Shown here one piece after another: positions 50,781 through 59,543 of a DNA stretch of 64,000 nt. The stretch is from Parvibaculum sp045863935 (GTDB lineage Bacteria; Pseudomonadota; Alphaproteobacteria; Parvibaculales; Parvibaculaceae). The DNA is taken from the NCBI RefSeq assembly GCF_045863935.1, contig NZ_BTVP01000005.1, positions 1-64,000 of the forward strand. The letters are read 5' to 3'. The notes beneath the pieces are model-generated. The model saw only the letters and a program-made list of their open reading frames with translations. It ran no database searches and had not been told where the DNA came from. Within the stretch, counting starts at the first letter, position 1, and each line of letters starts with the position of its first letter. The position numbers and the translations under genes were made by a program.

Positions 50781-52343
50781 TCAGCGGATCACGCGAGCCG
50801 ACGGGAAGCTGAGCCCGATGCGCATGCCCGTTTCTGGATCGCGGCGCTGCGCACGGACAATATCGAGGGTGCCGCCGTGAAGCTCCATCACCTTGCGGGT
50901 AAGGGAGAGTGCGAGGCTTTCCTCACGGGGCGCGCTGCTGTCCTCGGCGCTGACGAAGGGATCGTCCGCCATTTCGAAATCGGGCAACGTGTCGAGTTCC
51001 ATCTGCACGATTTTCGGGTCGCGCACTTCGTCGAGCGCTACGCGGATGCCGCCGTTCTCCTCGCGCACGGTGAGGCGGATGATGGAGCCACGATGGGCGC
51101 AATGAATCGCTTCCGCGATGAGACGAAAGAGGCCCTGGCGGAGCCGGCGTGCATCGCCACGGAACCCCGGCAGGCGGTTCGGGCAATCCATTTCGATGGA
51201 CACACCTTCCTCCGCAGCGTGCTGGCGCTGGCTTGCAACCGCAATGTCGGCGAGCTGGCCCAGATTGCATATTTCGTCGGTAATATCGATCTCGTGCATT
51301 TCCGCTTCGGCAATGCCGAGCAGGTCCTCGATCATGTCGAGCAGCATGGTGCCGCTCGAATAGATGTCGCTTGCATATTCCTTGTAGCGATCGGTCCCCA
51401 TCGGTCCGAGACGCTCGTTCTTCATCATCTCGGAAAAGCCGATGATGTGCGTCAGCGGCGTCCGCAGGTCGTGATTGACGTTCGAGAAGAAGCTCTGGCT
51501 GCGCTTGTAGGTTTCCTGGCTGCGCGCCTCGGCATCGTGCATGGTCTGTTCGAGCTTGCGGCGCACGGTAACGTCGTTGAGTGCTGCGACGCGTGCGGGC
51601 ACACCGCCCCAGCGTGTGTCCACGATACGCATTTCGGCGAGACGACTGTCTCCGTCGGGTCTCGTGATGGTGACGTCGTGCTCACCCGGATCGCTCGGCA
51701 GGCCGAAGGGCTTGCCAATGAGATCGTCGCCGCTGCGGCCAAGAATGTCCTGCGCCGCGCCGTTCGCGAAGCGAATGGTGCCCTGGCTGTCGAGAATGAC
51801 GATGGCTTCCGGCGTTTCCTGCACCAAAGTCACATGCGGCTTGTCCGCATCCGCGAGCTGGGTGGCGTCTGCCGGGCGCTCGTCGCGCAACTGGCGCCGG
51901 GTGACGGCTCGCCTGATCGCAAGGCCGAGAGAAAGCGGGGTGTCGATTTCGAGGGAGAGGCAATCCTCGGCGCCTGCTTCGATGGCCAGGGCCTGAAGCG
52001 CTGAATCGCCTGAACCGATTGCGATGACGGGGGCATTGGGACCGAGCGAGACGACCCGGCCAAGGAAATCCAGGGCTTCGTGGCTGCCTTCGCCGATATC
52101 GATGACCAAGGCATCGATACCGGGTTCGAGCAATGGCGCAATGCCATCCTCGGCGGCCGAGAAGCCGAATGAAATGGGGCCGGCTGCGCCGGAGCTCGAA
52201 AGCGTCGCGAAGCTGCTGCACAGCGCCGGCGATGTGCTTACGACATGAGTGAAAAGCGCGCGCGGAGCGCGTGGGCCCCTCGTTCCGGCTGGCGAAGACC
52301 TGCTGCTCATTGCGATGCCCGAACGTGCCAAGGTCAAACCCAT
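50781..52343 (-). CDS. histidine-kinase-like protein with degenerate ATP-binding domain
   Basis: A 520-residue protein. Residues about 30-150 look like a receiver domain (ALVIDIG with a likely phospho-Asp; VIAIGSGDSALQALAIEAGAEDCL). A PAS domain follows (about 165-265), then HisKA (about 280-345) with the H-box FFSNVNHDLRTPLTHIIGF and phospho-accepting H291. The C-terminal HATPase part lacks the N-box Asn (LFRLIAEAIHCAHRG), the G1 DxGxG (LDEVRDPKIVQ) and the G2 GxGLGL (REESLALSLTRKV), though VMELHGG is kept. It may be a pseudokinase that receives phosphate or acts as a phosphatase. Start uncertain: ATG 52343, or TTG 52349. Confidence 0.82.
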   Translation of the reverse strand: MGLTLARSGIAMSSRSSPAGTRGPRAPRALFTHVVSTSPALCSSFATLSSSGAAGPISFGFSAAEDGIAPLLEPGIDALVIDIGEGSHEALDFLGRVVSLGPNAPVIAIGSGDSALQALAIEAGAEDCLSLEIDTPLSLGLAIRRAVTRRQLRDERPADATQLADADKPHVTLVQETPEAIVILDSQGTIRFANGAAQDILGRSGDDLIGKPFGLPSDPGEHDVTITRPDGDSRLAEMRIVDTRWGGVPARVAALNDVTVRRKLEQTMHDAEARSQETYKRSQSFFSNVNHDLRTPLTHIIGFSEMMKNERLGPMGTDRYKEYASDIYSSGTMLLDMIEDLLGIAEAEMHEIDITDEICNLGQLADIAVASQRQHAAEEGVSIEMDCPNRLPGFRGDARRLRQGLFRLIAEAIHCAHRGSIIRLTVREENGGIRVALDEVRDPKIVQMELDTLPDFEMADDPFVSAEDSSAPREESLALSLTRKVMELHGGTLDIVRAQRRDPETGMRIGLSFPSARVIR

Positions 52344-52768
52344 TTCCAAGCCCCCCTGGGCCCCAGAACCAAACTCATATAGGCCGACTGAGGCGGCTTT
52401 TAGCCGCGTGAGTTAACGATCCGATTCTTTGGTAAACAGAAGGTAAAGGAGGCGCTTATTTTGTGGGTGGCAGGGCGGCGCCCCACAAGGTGGGCTCGGT
52501 GAATTAACGGTGAAAACGGCGTTTTTCTGCTGGTTTTCTACAAGTCGAGCACGTCGGCGTTAACTTTCATTTTTTTGCAATCCTGGGTCCGGAAATGGTT
52601 GGGAAACTCGCGTTTTTCCTCTCTTCGCGGCGGAAATTGGGCAGCGGCCGGGAAGGGTGATTCGCCCGGGAGCGAATGCTTGTGACCGGCTGGCCTATGG
52701 GCTAGGTATGCGCCCGCGCCGCAAACGGCCGAAGGCGCACCTTGAGGCCCGCCCCCAAAGGCAGACCA
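52344..52768. other. intergenic region upstream of the histidine-kinase-like gene and hisS
   Basis: 425 bases without a gene. It holds a hairpin GCGGCT-TTT-AGCCGC (52393-52407), a GANTC methylation site (GATTC, 52423-52427), and three TTAAC half-sites (52413-52417, 52504-52508, 52560-52564). Promoters for both flanking genes must lie here, but no full operator could be called. Confidence 0.4.
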
Positions 52769-54289
52769 ATGAGCAAGAAAGAGAAGACCTTCCGTCCCAA
52801 GGCGCGCGTGCCGAAGGGGCTTCGCGACATGCCTGCGGCGCTGGTGCGCGCGGAGCAGAGGATGCTTGCGCGCATTCGCGAGGTCTATGAGCGCTACGGC
52901 TTCGACCCGCTCGAAACCTCGGCTATCGAATATGCCGATGCGCTTGGCAAGTTCCTGCCCGACGAAGACCGGCCGAACGAAGGCGTCTTTTCCTTTCAGG
53001 ACGATGATGAGCAGTGGCTGTCGCTGCGCTATGACCTGACCGCGCCGCTCGCGCGCTATGTCGCCGAGAACTACGACGCGCTGCCGAAGCCCTTCCGCCG
53101 CTACCAGACGGGTCCGGTCTGGCGGAACGAAAAGCCGGGACCGGGCCGTTATCGCCAGTTCACGCAGTTCGATGCCGACACGGTGGCGGCGCCGGGCGTC
53201 GCCGCCGATGCCGAAATGTGCATGATGGGCGCCGACTGCCTCGAGGCGCTCGGTATACCGCGCGGCAGCTATCGCATCCGCGCGAACAACCGGAAAGTGC
53301 TCGATGGTCTGCTGGAGACAATCGGGCTCGACGGCGAGCCGGGCAGCGCCACCTACATGACGGTGCTGCGCGCCATCGACAAATACGACCGCCTCGGCCG
53401 CAAGGGCGTCGAGCTGCTCCTCGGGCCCGGCCGCAAGGACGAATCCGGCGACTTCACGAAAGGGGCCGGACTTTCGCCGTCTCAGACAACGGCGGTGCTC
53501 GATTACGTGGAGTCGGGCGTTGGCGAGGGCTCGACCGACCGCAACATCGTTCTTGAGGGGTGGCGCAAGGTCGTCGGCGAAAGCGCAATCGGCCGCGCGG
53601 GCATCGACGAGCTTGCCGAAATGGACGCGCTCTTCACGGCAGCGGGTTACGGCACGGACCGGATCGAGTTCAACTCATGGATCGTGCGCGGCCTCGGCTA
53701 TTACACCGGCCCTGTTTTCGAATCCGATCTCCTGTTCGAGGTGAAGGACGAGAAGGGCAATCCGGTGCGCTTCGGCTCCGTGGGGTCGGGCGGGCGCTAT
53801 GACGGGCTCGTTGAGCGCTTCAAGGGTGTGAAGGTACCTGCAACCGGCTTCTCGATCGGTGTGAGCCGGCTTCAGTCCGCGCTCGAACTGCTTGGTAAGC
53901 TCGATGTGGAGGATGTGACCGCGCCCGTCGTCGTCCTGACGCTCGATGCTGCCAATATGGCGGACTACCAGACGATGGTCTCGGAACTCCGCAATGCGGG
54001 CATCCGCGCCGAGCTTTATCTCGGCGGCTCGGGCATGAAAGCGCAGCTCAAATATGCCGACAAGCGAGGCGCGCCGATCGCCGTCATCGAGGGCGAAGAC
54101 GAGCGCGCGAAAGGCGAAATCACGCTGAAGGACCTGATCCTCGGCGCGCAGATATCGAAAGAGATCGAAGACAACGCCGCCTGGCGCGAGGGTCAGCCGG
54201 CACAGGTTTCCGTGCCGCGTGCGCGGCTCGTCGAAGAGGTCGTCTCGATGCTTGCCCGGCATCGCCCCCGCCTGGACCATCACGGCTGA
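52769..54289 (+). CDS. hisS: histidyl-tRNA synthetase
   Basis: A 506-residue class II synthetase that charges tRNA-His. Motif 1 lies near residue 20 (GLRDMPAAL); motif 2 is RRYQTGPVWRNEKPGPGRYRQFTQFDADT (about 110-138); the HisA region IVRGLGYYTGPVFESD (about 311-326) and the motif 3-like SVGSGGRYDGLVERF follow; C-terminal anticodon-binding domain from about 385. It is longer than the E. coli enzyme (424). The window's tRNA-His has A73 and no G-1, so this enzyme must recognise that form. It heads a hisS-hisZ-hisG cluster with a 91-bp gap to hisZ. Confidence 0.96.
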   Translation: MSKKEKTFRPKARVPKGLRDMPAALVRAEQRMLARIREVYERYGFDPLETSAIEYADALGKFLPDEDRPNEGVFSFQDDDEQWLSLRYDLTAPLARYVAENYDALPKPFRRYQTGPVWRNEKPGPGRYRQFTQFDADTVAAPGVAADAEMCMMGADCLEALGIPRGSYRIRANNRKVLDGLLETIGLDGEPGSATYMTVLRAIDKYDRLGRKGVELLLGPGRKDESGDFTKGAGLSPSQTTAVLDYVESGVGEGSTDRNIVLEGWRKVVGESAIGRAGIDELAEMDALFTAAGYGTDRIEFNSWIVRGLGYYTGPVFESDLLFEVKDEKGNPVRFGSVGSGGRYDGLVERFKGVKVPATGFSIGVSRLQSALELLGKLDVEDVTAPVVVLTLDAANMADYQTMVSELRNAGIRAELYLGGSGMKAQLKYADKRGAPIAVIEGEDERAKGEITLKDLILGAQISKEIEDNAAWREGQPAQVSVPRARLVEEVVSMLARHRPRLDHHG

Positions 54290-54380
54290 CCGCCGCAATC
54301 ACTCCTGTCTCGATATTTACCATTTTCATGCTAGATAAGGCCCGGTCCGGAAGGTCCGGCGGGGCCGGGAAGTATTCGAT

Positions 54381-55559
54381 ATGTCATCTGAACCTATGGC
54401 AGCACTGGATGGAGAGAGCCTGCGCGCGCGGGAAGCGCTCGGCGCGTCTGTGCGCAGCGGCTTCGAGAAGGCCGGCTATGCGCCCGTTTCGGCGCCCTCG
54501 CTGCAGCCCGCCGACATCTTCCTCGACATGTCCGGCGAGGACATCCGCCGCCGCATGTACGTCTTTGCGGACCCGGCAGGGGACGAGCTCTGCCTGCGTC
54601 CGGAACTGACGATCCCCGTTTGCCGCCTCTACCTCGAAAGCGCTGGCGGCGCGCAGAAGCTTTGCTCACTCGGCCCGGTCTACCGGTATCAGCAACGGGG
54701 TTCGGCGAAGCTTCGGGAGTTCACGCAGGCCGGCCTCGAATGTCTCGGCGCGGACGACGCGGAAGCGGCAGACGCCGAAGTGATCTCGCTTGCCGCTCGC
54801 GCGCTGGCCGATGCGGGCCTGGAGAGCTACGGGATTGAGATGGGCGATCTCGCGCTCTTCGACGCCTTGATCGATGCGTTGGACCTGCCCTCCGGCTGGC
54901 GCTCGCGACTGAAGCGCCACTTTTGGCGGCCGGACTATTTCCGGGAATTGCTGGACCGGTTGGAAGCGGGTGAAACCGGTGAGGAGACCAGTGATCGGCA
55001 GGCTCTCATCTCCGCCATCGCAGGCCTCGACGAGGCACAGGCGAAGGACGTGATCGAGGATGTGCTGAAGCTCGCGGGCATCGCGCCCGTCGGTGGTCGC
55101 ACGGTGGAGGAAGTGGCGGAGCGGCTCATCGAGCAGGCCGAGCTTGCCTCGTCGAGCGTCCCGAAAGCCGCGACGAAGCTGATCTCGGATTTCCTGGCTG
55201 TCTCGGGCGCGCCGCAGGACGCGATCGCCCGTGTGCGTGCATTGGCGAAAAGCGCAGGTGTCTCCATCGAACCCGCCATTGCGCGCTTCGAGCGACGAAT
55301 GGAGCTTGTTGCGAAGAGGGGCCTCGACCTCTCTCGCGCGCATTTCGCCACCGGCTTCGGTCGCAACATGGCGTACTACACGGGCTTCGTTTTCGAGTTC
55401 CGGGTGGATGCACTCGGTGCGGACGCGATGATCTGTGGCGGTGGCCGCTATGACGATCTGCTCTCGGCTCTCGGCGCCGGGAAGCCCGTGCCGGCTGTCG
55501 GTTGTGCTGTCGGCATCGAACGGCTGCTCGCGGCAGTCGCGAGGGAGAAGGGCCAATGA
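54381..55559 (+). CDS. hisZ: ATP phosphoribosyltransferase regulatory subunit
   Basis: A 392-residue paralogue of HisRS that has lost tRNA charging. It keeps motif-2-like CSLGPVYRYQQRGSAKLREFTQAGLECLG and the FGRNMAYYTGFVFEF pattern in place of the HisA motif. HisZ binds to HisG to form the functional ATP phosphoribosyltransferase and mediates histidine feedback. It overlaps hisG by 4 bp (ATGA). The ribosome site for hisZ is GGGAAG upstream. The proximity of a true hisS gene may reflect their shared origin. Confidence 0.93.
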   Translation: MSSEPMAALDGESLRAREALGASVRSGFEKAGYAPVSAPSLQPADIFLDMSGEDIRRRMYVFADPAGDELCLRPELTIPVCRLYLESAGGAQKLCSLGPVYRYQQRGSAKLREFTQAGLECLGADDAEAADAEVISLAARALADAGLESYGIEMGDLALFDALIDALDLPSGWRSRLKRHFWRPDYFRELLDRLEAGETGEETSDRQALISAIAGLDEAQAKDVIEDVLKLAGIAPVGGRTVEEVAERLIEQAELASSSVPKAATKLISDFLAVSGAPQDAIARVRALAKSAGVSIEPAIARFERRMELVAKRGLDLSRAHFATGFGRNMAYYTGFVFEFRVDALGADAMICGGGRYDDLLSALGAGKPVPAVGCAVGIERLLAAVAREKGQ

Positions 55560-56536
55560 GCGGAAAACTCGTGATCGGCCTTCCCTCGAAAGGCAGACTT
55601 CAGGAGAACGCGACTGCCTTCTTCGCCCGGGCGGGCCTCAAGGTGCGCCAGGATGGCGGACGAGGCTACACCGGCCGCCTCGACGGTATCGCAAATGTCG
55701 AGATCGCCTTCCTTTCGGCGTCGGAAATCGCAGGTCAGCTCGAGCAAGGGCTGATCCACCTTGGGGTGACGGGTGAGGACCTGATCCGCGAGAAGCTGTC
55801 CGCCCCCGAGCGCGATATTGAGATGTTGCTGCCGCTCGGCTTCGGTCACGCGGACGTCGTCGTCGCCGTGCCGCAGAGCTGGATCGATGTCGCCTCGATG
55901 GCGGACCTCGATGACGTCGCGCTCGCCTTCCACAGGAAGCGCGGGCGCAGGCTTCGCGTCGCCACCAAGTATTTCAACCTGACACGGCGCTTCTTCGCCG
56001 AGCACGGGCTCACGGACTACCGCATCGTCGAAAGCCTCGGCGCCACAGAGGGTGCGCCGGCGGCCGGTACGGCGGAAGTGATTGTCGATATCACGTCGAC
56101 GGGAGCGACGCTGGCGGCGAACAATCTGAAAGTGCTCGATGACGGTACGATCTTGCAGAGCCAGGCAAACCTCGTCGCAAGTCTCGGTGCGGAATGGAGC
56201 GAGACGGCGCTCGCCGCCGCCGGTGAAATTCTCGATCGTGTTTCGGCGCAGGCGCGCGCCGCGAAGGTCGTGGAAGTGCGCTTTGCGAGCGGGGCGGACG
56301 ATGTCGTGCTGATCGACGAAATCACGAACCGTTTCGGAGTGATGCTGCCTTTCGGCAACGGCGCCGTGACGCCGGTGCGCATTGCTCACTGCCCGGAAGC
56401 AAACCTCTACGATCTCGTGTCCTTCCTTTACGCAGAGGGTCGCGAAACGGTGACAGCTGCCCGCGCGGATTATGTGTTCGAGGCGAAGAACCCGCTCCGC
56501 GAAAGGCTAACCACGCGCCTTCACGGAAAAGACTGA
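55556..56536 (+). CDS. hisG: ATP phosphoribosyltransferase catalytic subunit
   Basis: A 326-residue HisG, the first enzyme of histidine synthesis (ATP + PRPP). The opening is LVIGLPSKGRLQENATAFFARAGL; the PRPP-binding loop is VIVDITSTGATLAANNLKVL (around residue 180). Short-form HisG proteins that need HisZ are usually about 210-230 residues. This one has about 100 extra C-terminal residues (EVRFASGADDVVLIDEITNRFGVMLPFGNG and on), not obviously the regulatory domain of the long form. It overlaps hisZ by four bases and is followed by a TSUP gene 6 bp later. Confidence 0.92.
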   Translation: MSGKLVIGLPSKGRLQENATAFFARAGLKVRQDGGRGYTGRLDGIANVEIAFLSASEIAGQLEQGLIHLGVTGEDLIREKLSAPERDIEMLLPLGFGHADVVVAVPQSWIDVASMADLDDVALAFHRKRGRRLRVATKYFNLTRRFFAEHGLTDYRIVESLGATEGAPAAGTAEVIVDITSTGATLAANNLKVLDDGTILQSQANLVASLGAEWSETALAAAGEILDRVSAQARAAKVVEVRFASGADDVVLIDEITNRFGVMLPFGNGAVTPVRIAHCPEANLYDLVSFLYAEGRETVTAARADYVFEAKNPLRERLTTRLHGKD

Positions 56537-56542
56537 GCGATC

Positions 56543-57292
56543 ATGACTCCGACCCTTGCCGCCATCACCGCCATCGTCGTCGTGGTGACGGCAACGCTTT
56601 CCGGCATCTTCGGGATGGCGGGCGGCATGATCCTCATGGCCTTCCTCACCTTCGCCTATTCGGTGGGGGCGGCAATGATGCTGCATGGCGTGACGCAGGC
56701 CGTGTCGAACGGATATCGCGCCGTCATCAACCGCAGCGACATCGTCTGGTGGCTCGTCGCGACCAACATGGCGGGCTCGCTCGCCGCGCTCGTGCTCTTC
56801 ATGCTGGTGAGTTTCGTGCCGGACAAGGCCACGGTCTATCTGGTGCTCGGCGCCATTCCCTTCGTGGCCTTCTCGATTCCGAAAAGTTGGGGCCTCGACA
56901 TCACGAAGCCTTTCGTCGCGCCTGTCTGCGGCTTTGTGGTGACGGCTCTTACGCTTACGGCGGGCGTTGCCGGGCCTATTCTCGACGTTTTCTTCGTACG
57001 CAGTCCTCTAACGCGCCATCAGATCGTCGCAACCAAGGCCGTGACGCAGACGCTGCAGCACCTGACGAAGCTTCTCTATTTCGGGGTCCTGGCGGCACAT
57101 CTCCTGCCTGCCGCGGACCTGCCTTGGTGGATTTATGTGATGGTGGCGCCGCTCGCCATGCTCGGCACGACTTTCGGAAAAATGCTGCTCGACCGTATGA
57201 ATGACGGCCAGTTCAAGAGCTGGAGCCGCTATATCCTCTTCGTGCTTGGTGCGTTTCTCCTCTGGCGCGGGGTATCGCTGCTACTGGTTTGA
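56543..57292 (+). CDS. TSUP (TauE/SafE) family transporter
   Basis: A 249-residue inner-membrane protein with seven to eight hydrophobic segments. FGMAGGMILMAFLT (about 23-36) and TAGVAGPILDVFF (about 138-150), with the second repeat near MATKAVTQTLQHL, are characteristic of the TSUP/TauE-SafE family, which export sulfite, sulfoacetate or other organic anions. The substrate is unknown. It starts 6 bp after hisG and overlaps the convergent SDR gene by 12 bp. Confidence 0.85.
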   Translation: MTPTLAAITAIVVVVTATLSGIFGMAGGMILMAFLTFAYSVGAAMMLHGVTQAVSNGYRAVINRSDIVWWLVATNMAGSLAALVLFMLVSFVPDKATVYLVLGAIPFVAFSIPKSWGLDITKPFVAPVCGFVVTALTLTAGVAGPILDVFFVRSPLTRHQIVATKAVTQTLQHLTKLLYFGVLAAHLLPAADLPWWIYVMVAPLAMLGTTFGKMLLDRMNDGQFKSWSRYILFVLGAFLLWRGVSLLLV

Positions 57293-58090
57293 GAAGCCCT
57301 TGCGCGCGAGGAATTTGCGCCGCCCCTGCTCGCCGATCTTCTCCATGAGCGGAAGAAGAGGGCGGATCATCCAGGGGAACGAGCCGAAGAAGCGCGCGGT
57401 CAGGCTCGCGCTCCATGGCGAATAGATTTCGAGCCTGCCTGTGTCGATCGCTTTCAGCGTCGCATTCGCGATGTCGTCGGCGGTCATCACCTTGTCGATG
57501 AAGTTCAGTACCGAGCCGCCATGAAGGGCTTCGTGATGCAGCATGGGTGTGTCGACGGCGGCGGGATAGACGCCGGATACTTTCACCCCGAAGGGTGCAA
57601 GCTCCTGATGAAATCCGCAGAGAAATCCGCGAAGCCCGAACTTCGAGGCGGAATAGATGGCGCTGTCTTTGAGCGATATCACTCCGCCGAGTGAGACGGT
57701 CGCAACCATCGCTCCCCTGCGCCGCGCGATCATCTGCGGTGCAGCGGCGCGCATGAGGCGGATGGGCGCGCGGAGATTCACCTCGAGGTGAAGGTCGAGC
57801 GCGGATTGATCGATATCGGCGGCCGCGCCTGGCACGATGACACCGGCATTGTTGACGAGGACGTCGAGGTCGGCCATATCCCCGCACAACCGGCCGCAGA
57901 GCCGCTCCACCTCGTCGCGGGAGGAAAGGTCGCACACGAGCTTCTCCGATCCCGAAGAGAGGGTTGCGGCCAAGGCATCGAGAGGCGCCATATCCCGGTC
58001 GACAAGAACAAGTTCGTAGCCGCGGAGATCGAGAGCGCGGGCGATTGCGCCGCCTATCCCGCCCCCCGCGCCTGTGATGAGCGCCTTCAT
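57281..58090 (-). CDS. SDR family NAD(P)-dependent oxidoreductase
   Basis: A 269-residue classical SDR. TGAGGGIG (residues 6-13), NNAG (80-83), catalytic S133, Y146 and K150 (YSASK). The C-terminus (FFGSFPWMIRPLLPLMEKIGEQGRRKFLARKG) is basic and aromatic, typical of SDRs associated with FMO or fatty-acid metabolism. It lies 2 bp downstream of the FMO gene (58093) and is its operon partner. Together they could oxidise and reduce alcohols/ketones around a Baeyer-Villiger-like step. Confidence 0.89.
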   Translation of the reverse strand: MKALITGAGGGIGGAIARALDLRGYELVLVDRDMAPLDALAATLSSGSEKLVCDLSSRDEVERLCGRLCGDMADLDVLVNNAGVIVPGAAADIDQSALDLHLEVNLRAPIRLMRAAAPQMIARRRGAMVATVSLGGVISLKDSAIYSASKFGLRGFLCGFHQELAPFGVKVSGVYPAAVDTPMLHHEALHGGSVLNFIDKVMTADDIANATLKAIDTGRLEIYSPWSASLTARFFGSFPWMIRPLLPLMEKIGEQGRRKFLARKGFSNQ

Positions 58091-58092
58091 GC

Positions 58093-59466
58093 TTATGCGG
58101 CCTTCCGGGCGCTGGCGATGCACAGATTGTCAAAGCAGCCATCATCGAGGTCGTTCCAGCCCAGGCGCTTGCGGATGCGTTTCATCTGCTTGCGATAGGC
58201 GTCGATCTCGACATAGGTCGCATGCCGTGACGATCCGACGAACTTGATGCCGCCGGAAAGGTCCGGCCGGTCGTTCACGATGAGCCGGTTTGCCGCTTCC
58301 GCTTCCTTGCCGCCTTTCGCGCGGGCGAGGATCGTGCGGGCGATGAGATCGGCCATCTCATCGAAAAGCTTGTAGGCGCCGCCATTGGTTTCCATGAAAC
58401 CGAGCGAATAGAGCGTCGGATGCTCGCGGCTGAAAAGGTTCATGTAGAGGTCCGGCCTGCCTTCCTTCCAGGTGAAGAGGGAAGGATCGACATAAGGCAC
58501 CTTCCATGTATAGCCCGTGGCACAGATGACGAGGTCGATCTCTTCCGACGTACCGTCCTTGAAGTGAACTGTCTTTCCCTCGAAACGTGCAACATCCGGC
58601 TTCGCCTTGATATCGCCGTGACCGAGATAGTGGAGGAGCTGCGTATTCAGGATCGGGTGGGTTTCGAAGAGCCTATGATCTGGCTTTTGCAGCCCGAGTC
58701 GTGTGAGATCGCCGTTCAGGATACGCAGGATGACGCCGAAGATGCGTTGTGTGAGCCACATCGGCAGATGCGGCCCCTCATGCGCGACGACGTCGGCCGG
58801 AAGGCCGAAAAGATGTTTCGGCAGGAAGTGATAGCCGCGTCGGAGGCTGATGAAAGCTGCATCCGCGCCCTTCGCCGCGTCGCATGCGATATCGCAACCC
58901 GAATTGCCGGCGCCGATGATGAGGACGCGCTTGCCTCGGAACTCGTCCATCGAGTTGAAGGTCACGGCGTGCCGCATCTCGCCGGTGAATTCGCCTGGAT
59001 AATCCGGCATCGCAGGATGCCAGTTCGTCCCGTTCGCGCAGATGAGTGAGCCGTAGCTCTTCGTTTCACCCGTCGAAAGCGTCACCCGCCAGCTTCCATC
59101 CGCCTGCAGTTCGGCTTTTTCGACCGACGTGTTGAAGCGGATGTGGTCGCGAAGCCCGTAGGCATCGGCAAAGCTCTGCATGTAGGTGTGGATCTGCCGG
59201 TTGGACGGGTAATCCGGATAATCCTCCGGCATCGGAAAGTCGTGATAGTGCGATTGGGTCTTGGACGAGATGAAATGGGCCGAATCGTAGATGGGTGAAC
59301 CGGGATTGGTCCGGTCCCAGAGACCGCCGACATCCAAGTGCCGTTCATAGACCTCAAAGGGAATGCCGTGGCGCAGGAAAGTACGCGCAAGGCTCAACCC
59401 GGCCGGCCCGCCGCCAACCACACAAACCCGTCCGATGTCGCCCACAATCCGCCCCCGATAAAACAT
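58093..59466 (-). CDS. flavin-containing monooxygenase (FMO-type)
   Basis: A 457-residue flavoprotein. FAD motif VVGGGPAGLSLA (residues 17-28); FMO-type identifying sequence FTGEMRHAVTFNS (about 157-169); NADPH motif VLIIGAGNSGCDIACDAA (about 179-196); ATGYTWKVPY (about 322-331). Class B monooxygenases of this type oxidise soft nucleophiles or perform Baeyer-Villiger reactions. First gene of a two-gene operon with the SDR, divergent from a TetR-family regulator which probably controls it. Confidence 0.9.
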   Translation of the reverse strand: MFYRGRIVGDIGRVCVVGGGPAGLSLARTFLRHGIPFEVYERHLDVGGLWDRTNPGSPIYDSAHFISSKTQSHYHDFPMPEDYPDYPSNRQIHTYMQSFADAYGLRDHIRFNTSVEKAELQADGSWRVTLSTGETKSYGSLICANGTNWHPAMPDYPGEFTGEMRHAVTFNSMDEFRGKRVLIIGAGNSGCDIACDAAKGADAAFISLRRGYHFLPKHLFGLPADVVAHEGPHLPMWLTQRIFGVILRILNGDLTRLGLQKPDHRLFETHPILNTQLLHYLGHGDIKAKPDVARFEGKTVHFKDGTSEEIDLVICATGYTWKVPYVDPSLFTWKEGRPDLYMNLFSREHPTLYSLGFMETNGGAYKLFDEMADLIARTILARAKGGKEAEAANRLIVNDRPDLSGGIKFVGSSRHATYVEIDAYRKQMKRIRKRLGWNDLDDGCFDNLCIASARKAA

Positions 59467-59473
59467 GAATAAT

Positions 59474-59509
59474 CCTCATATTTGTGATAAGTGATAAACC
59501 CTCATATTT
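59474..59509. promoter_or_regulatory. repeats between the FMO and TetR genes
   Basis: The sequence CCTCATATTT occurs twice (59474-59483 and 59500-59509), and between them GTGATAA is repeated in tandem (59484-59497). It lies within the 77-bp divergent gap, so it is a candidate binding region for the TetR regulator. Confidence 0.5.
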
Positions 59510-59543
59510 TCCGGCGCAAGAGAAATTTCACCGGGATCCTTTC

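Noticed and set aside
52410..52570. Possible CtrA sites upstream of the histidine-kinase-like gene
   Set aside because: Three TTAAC half-sites occur but none with the required TTAA-N7-TTAA spacing.
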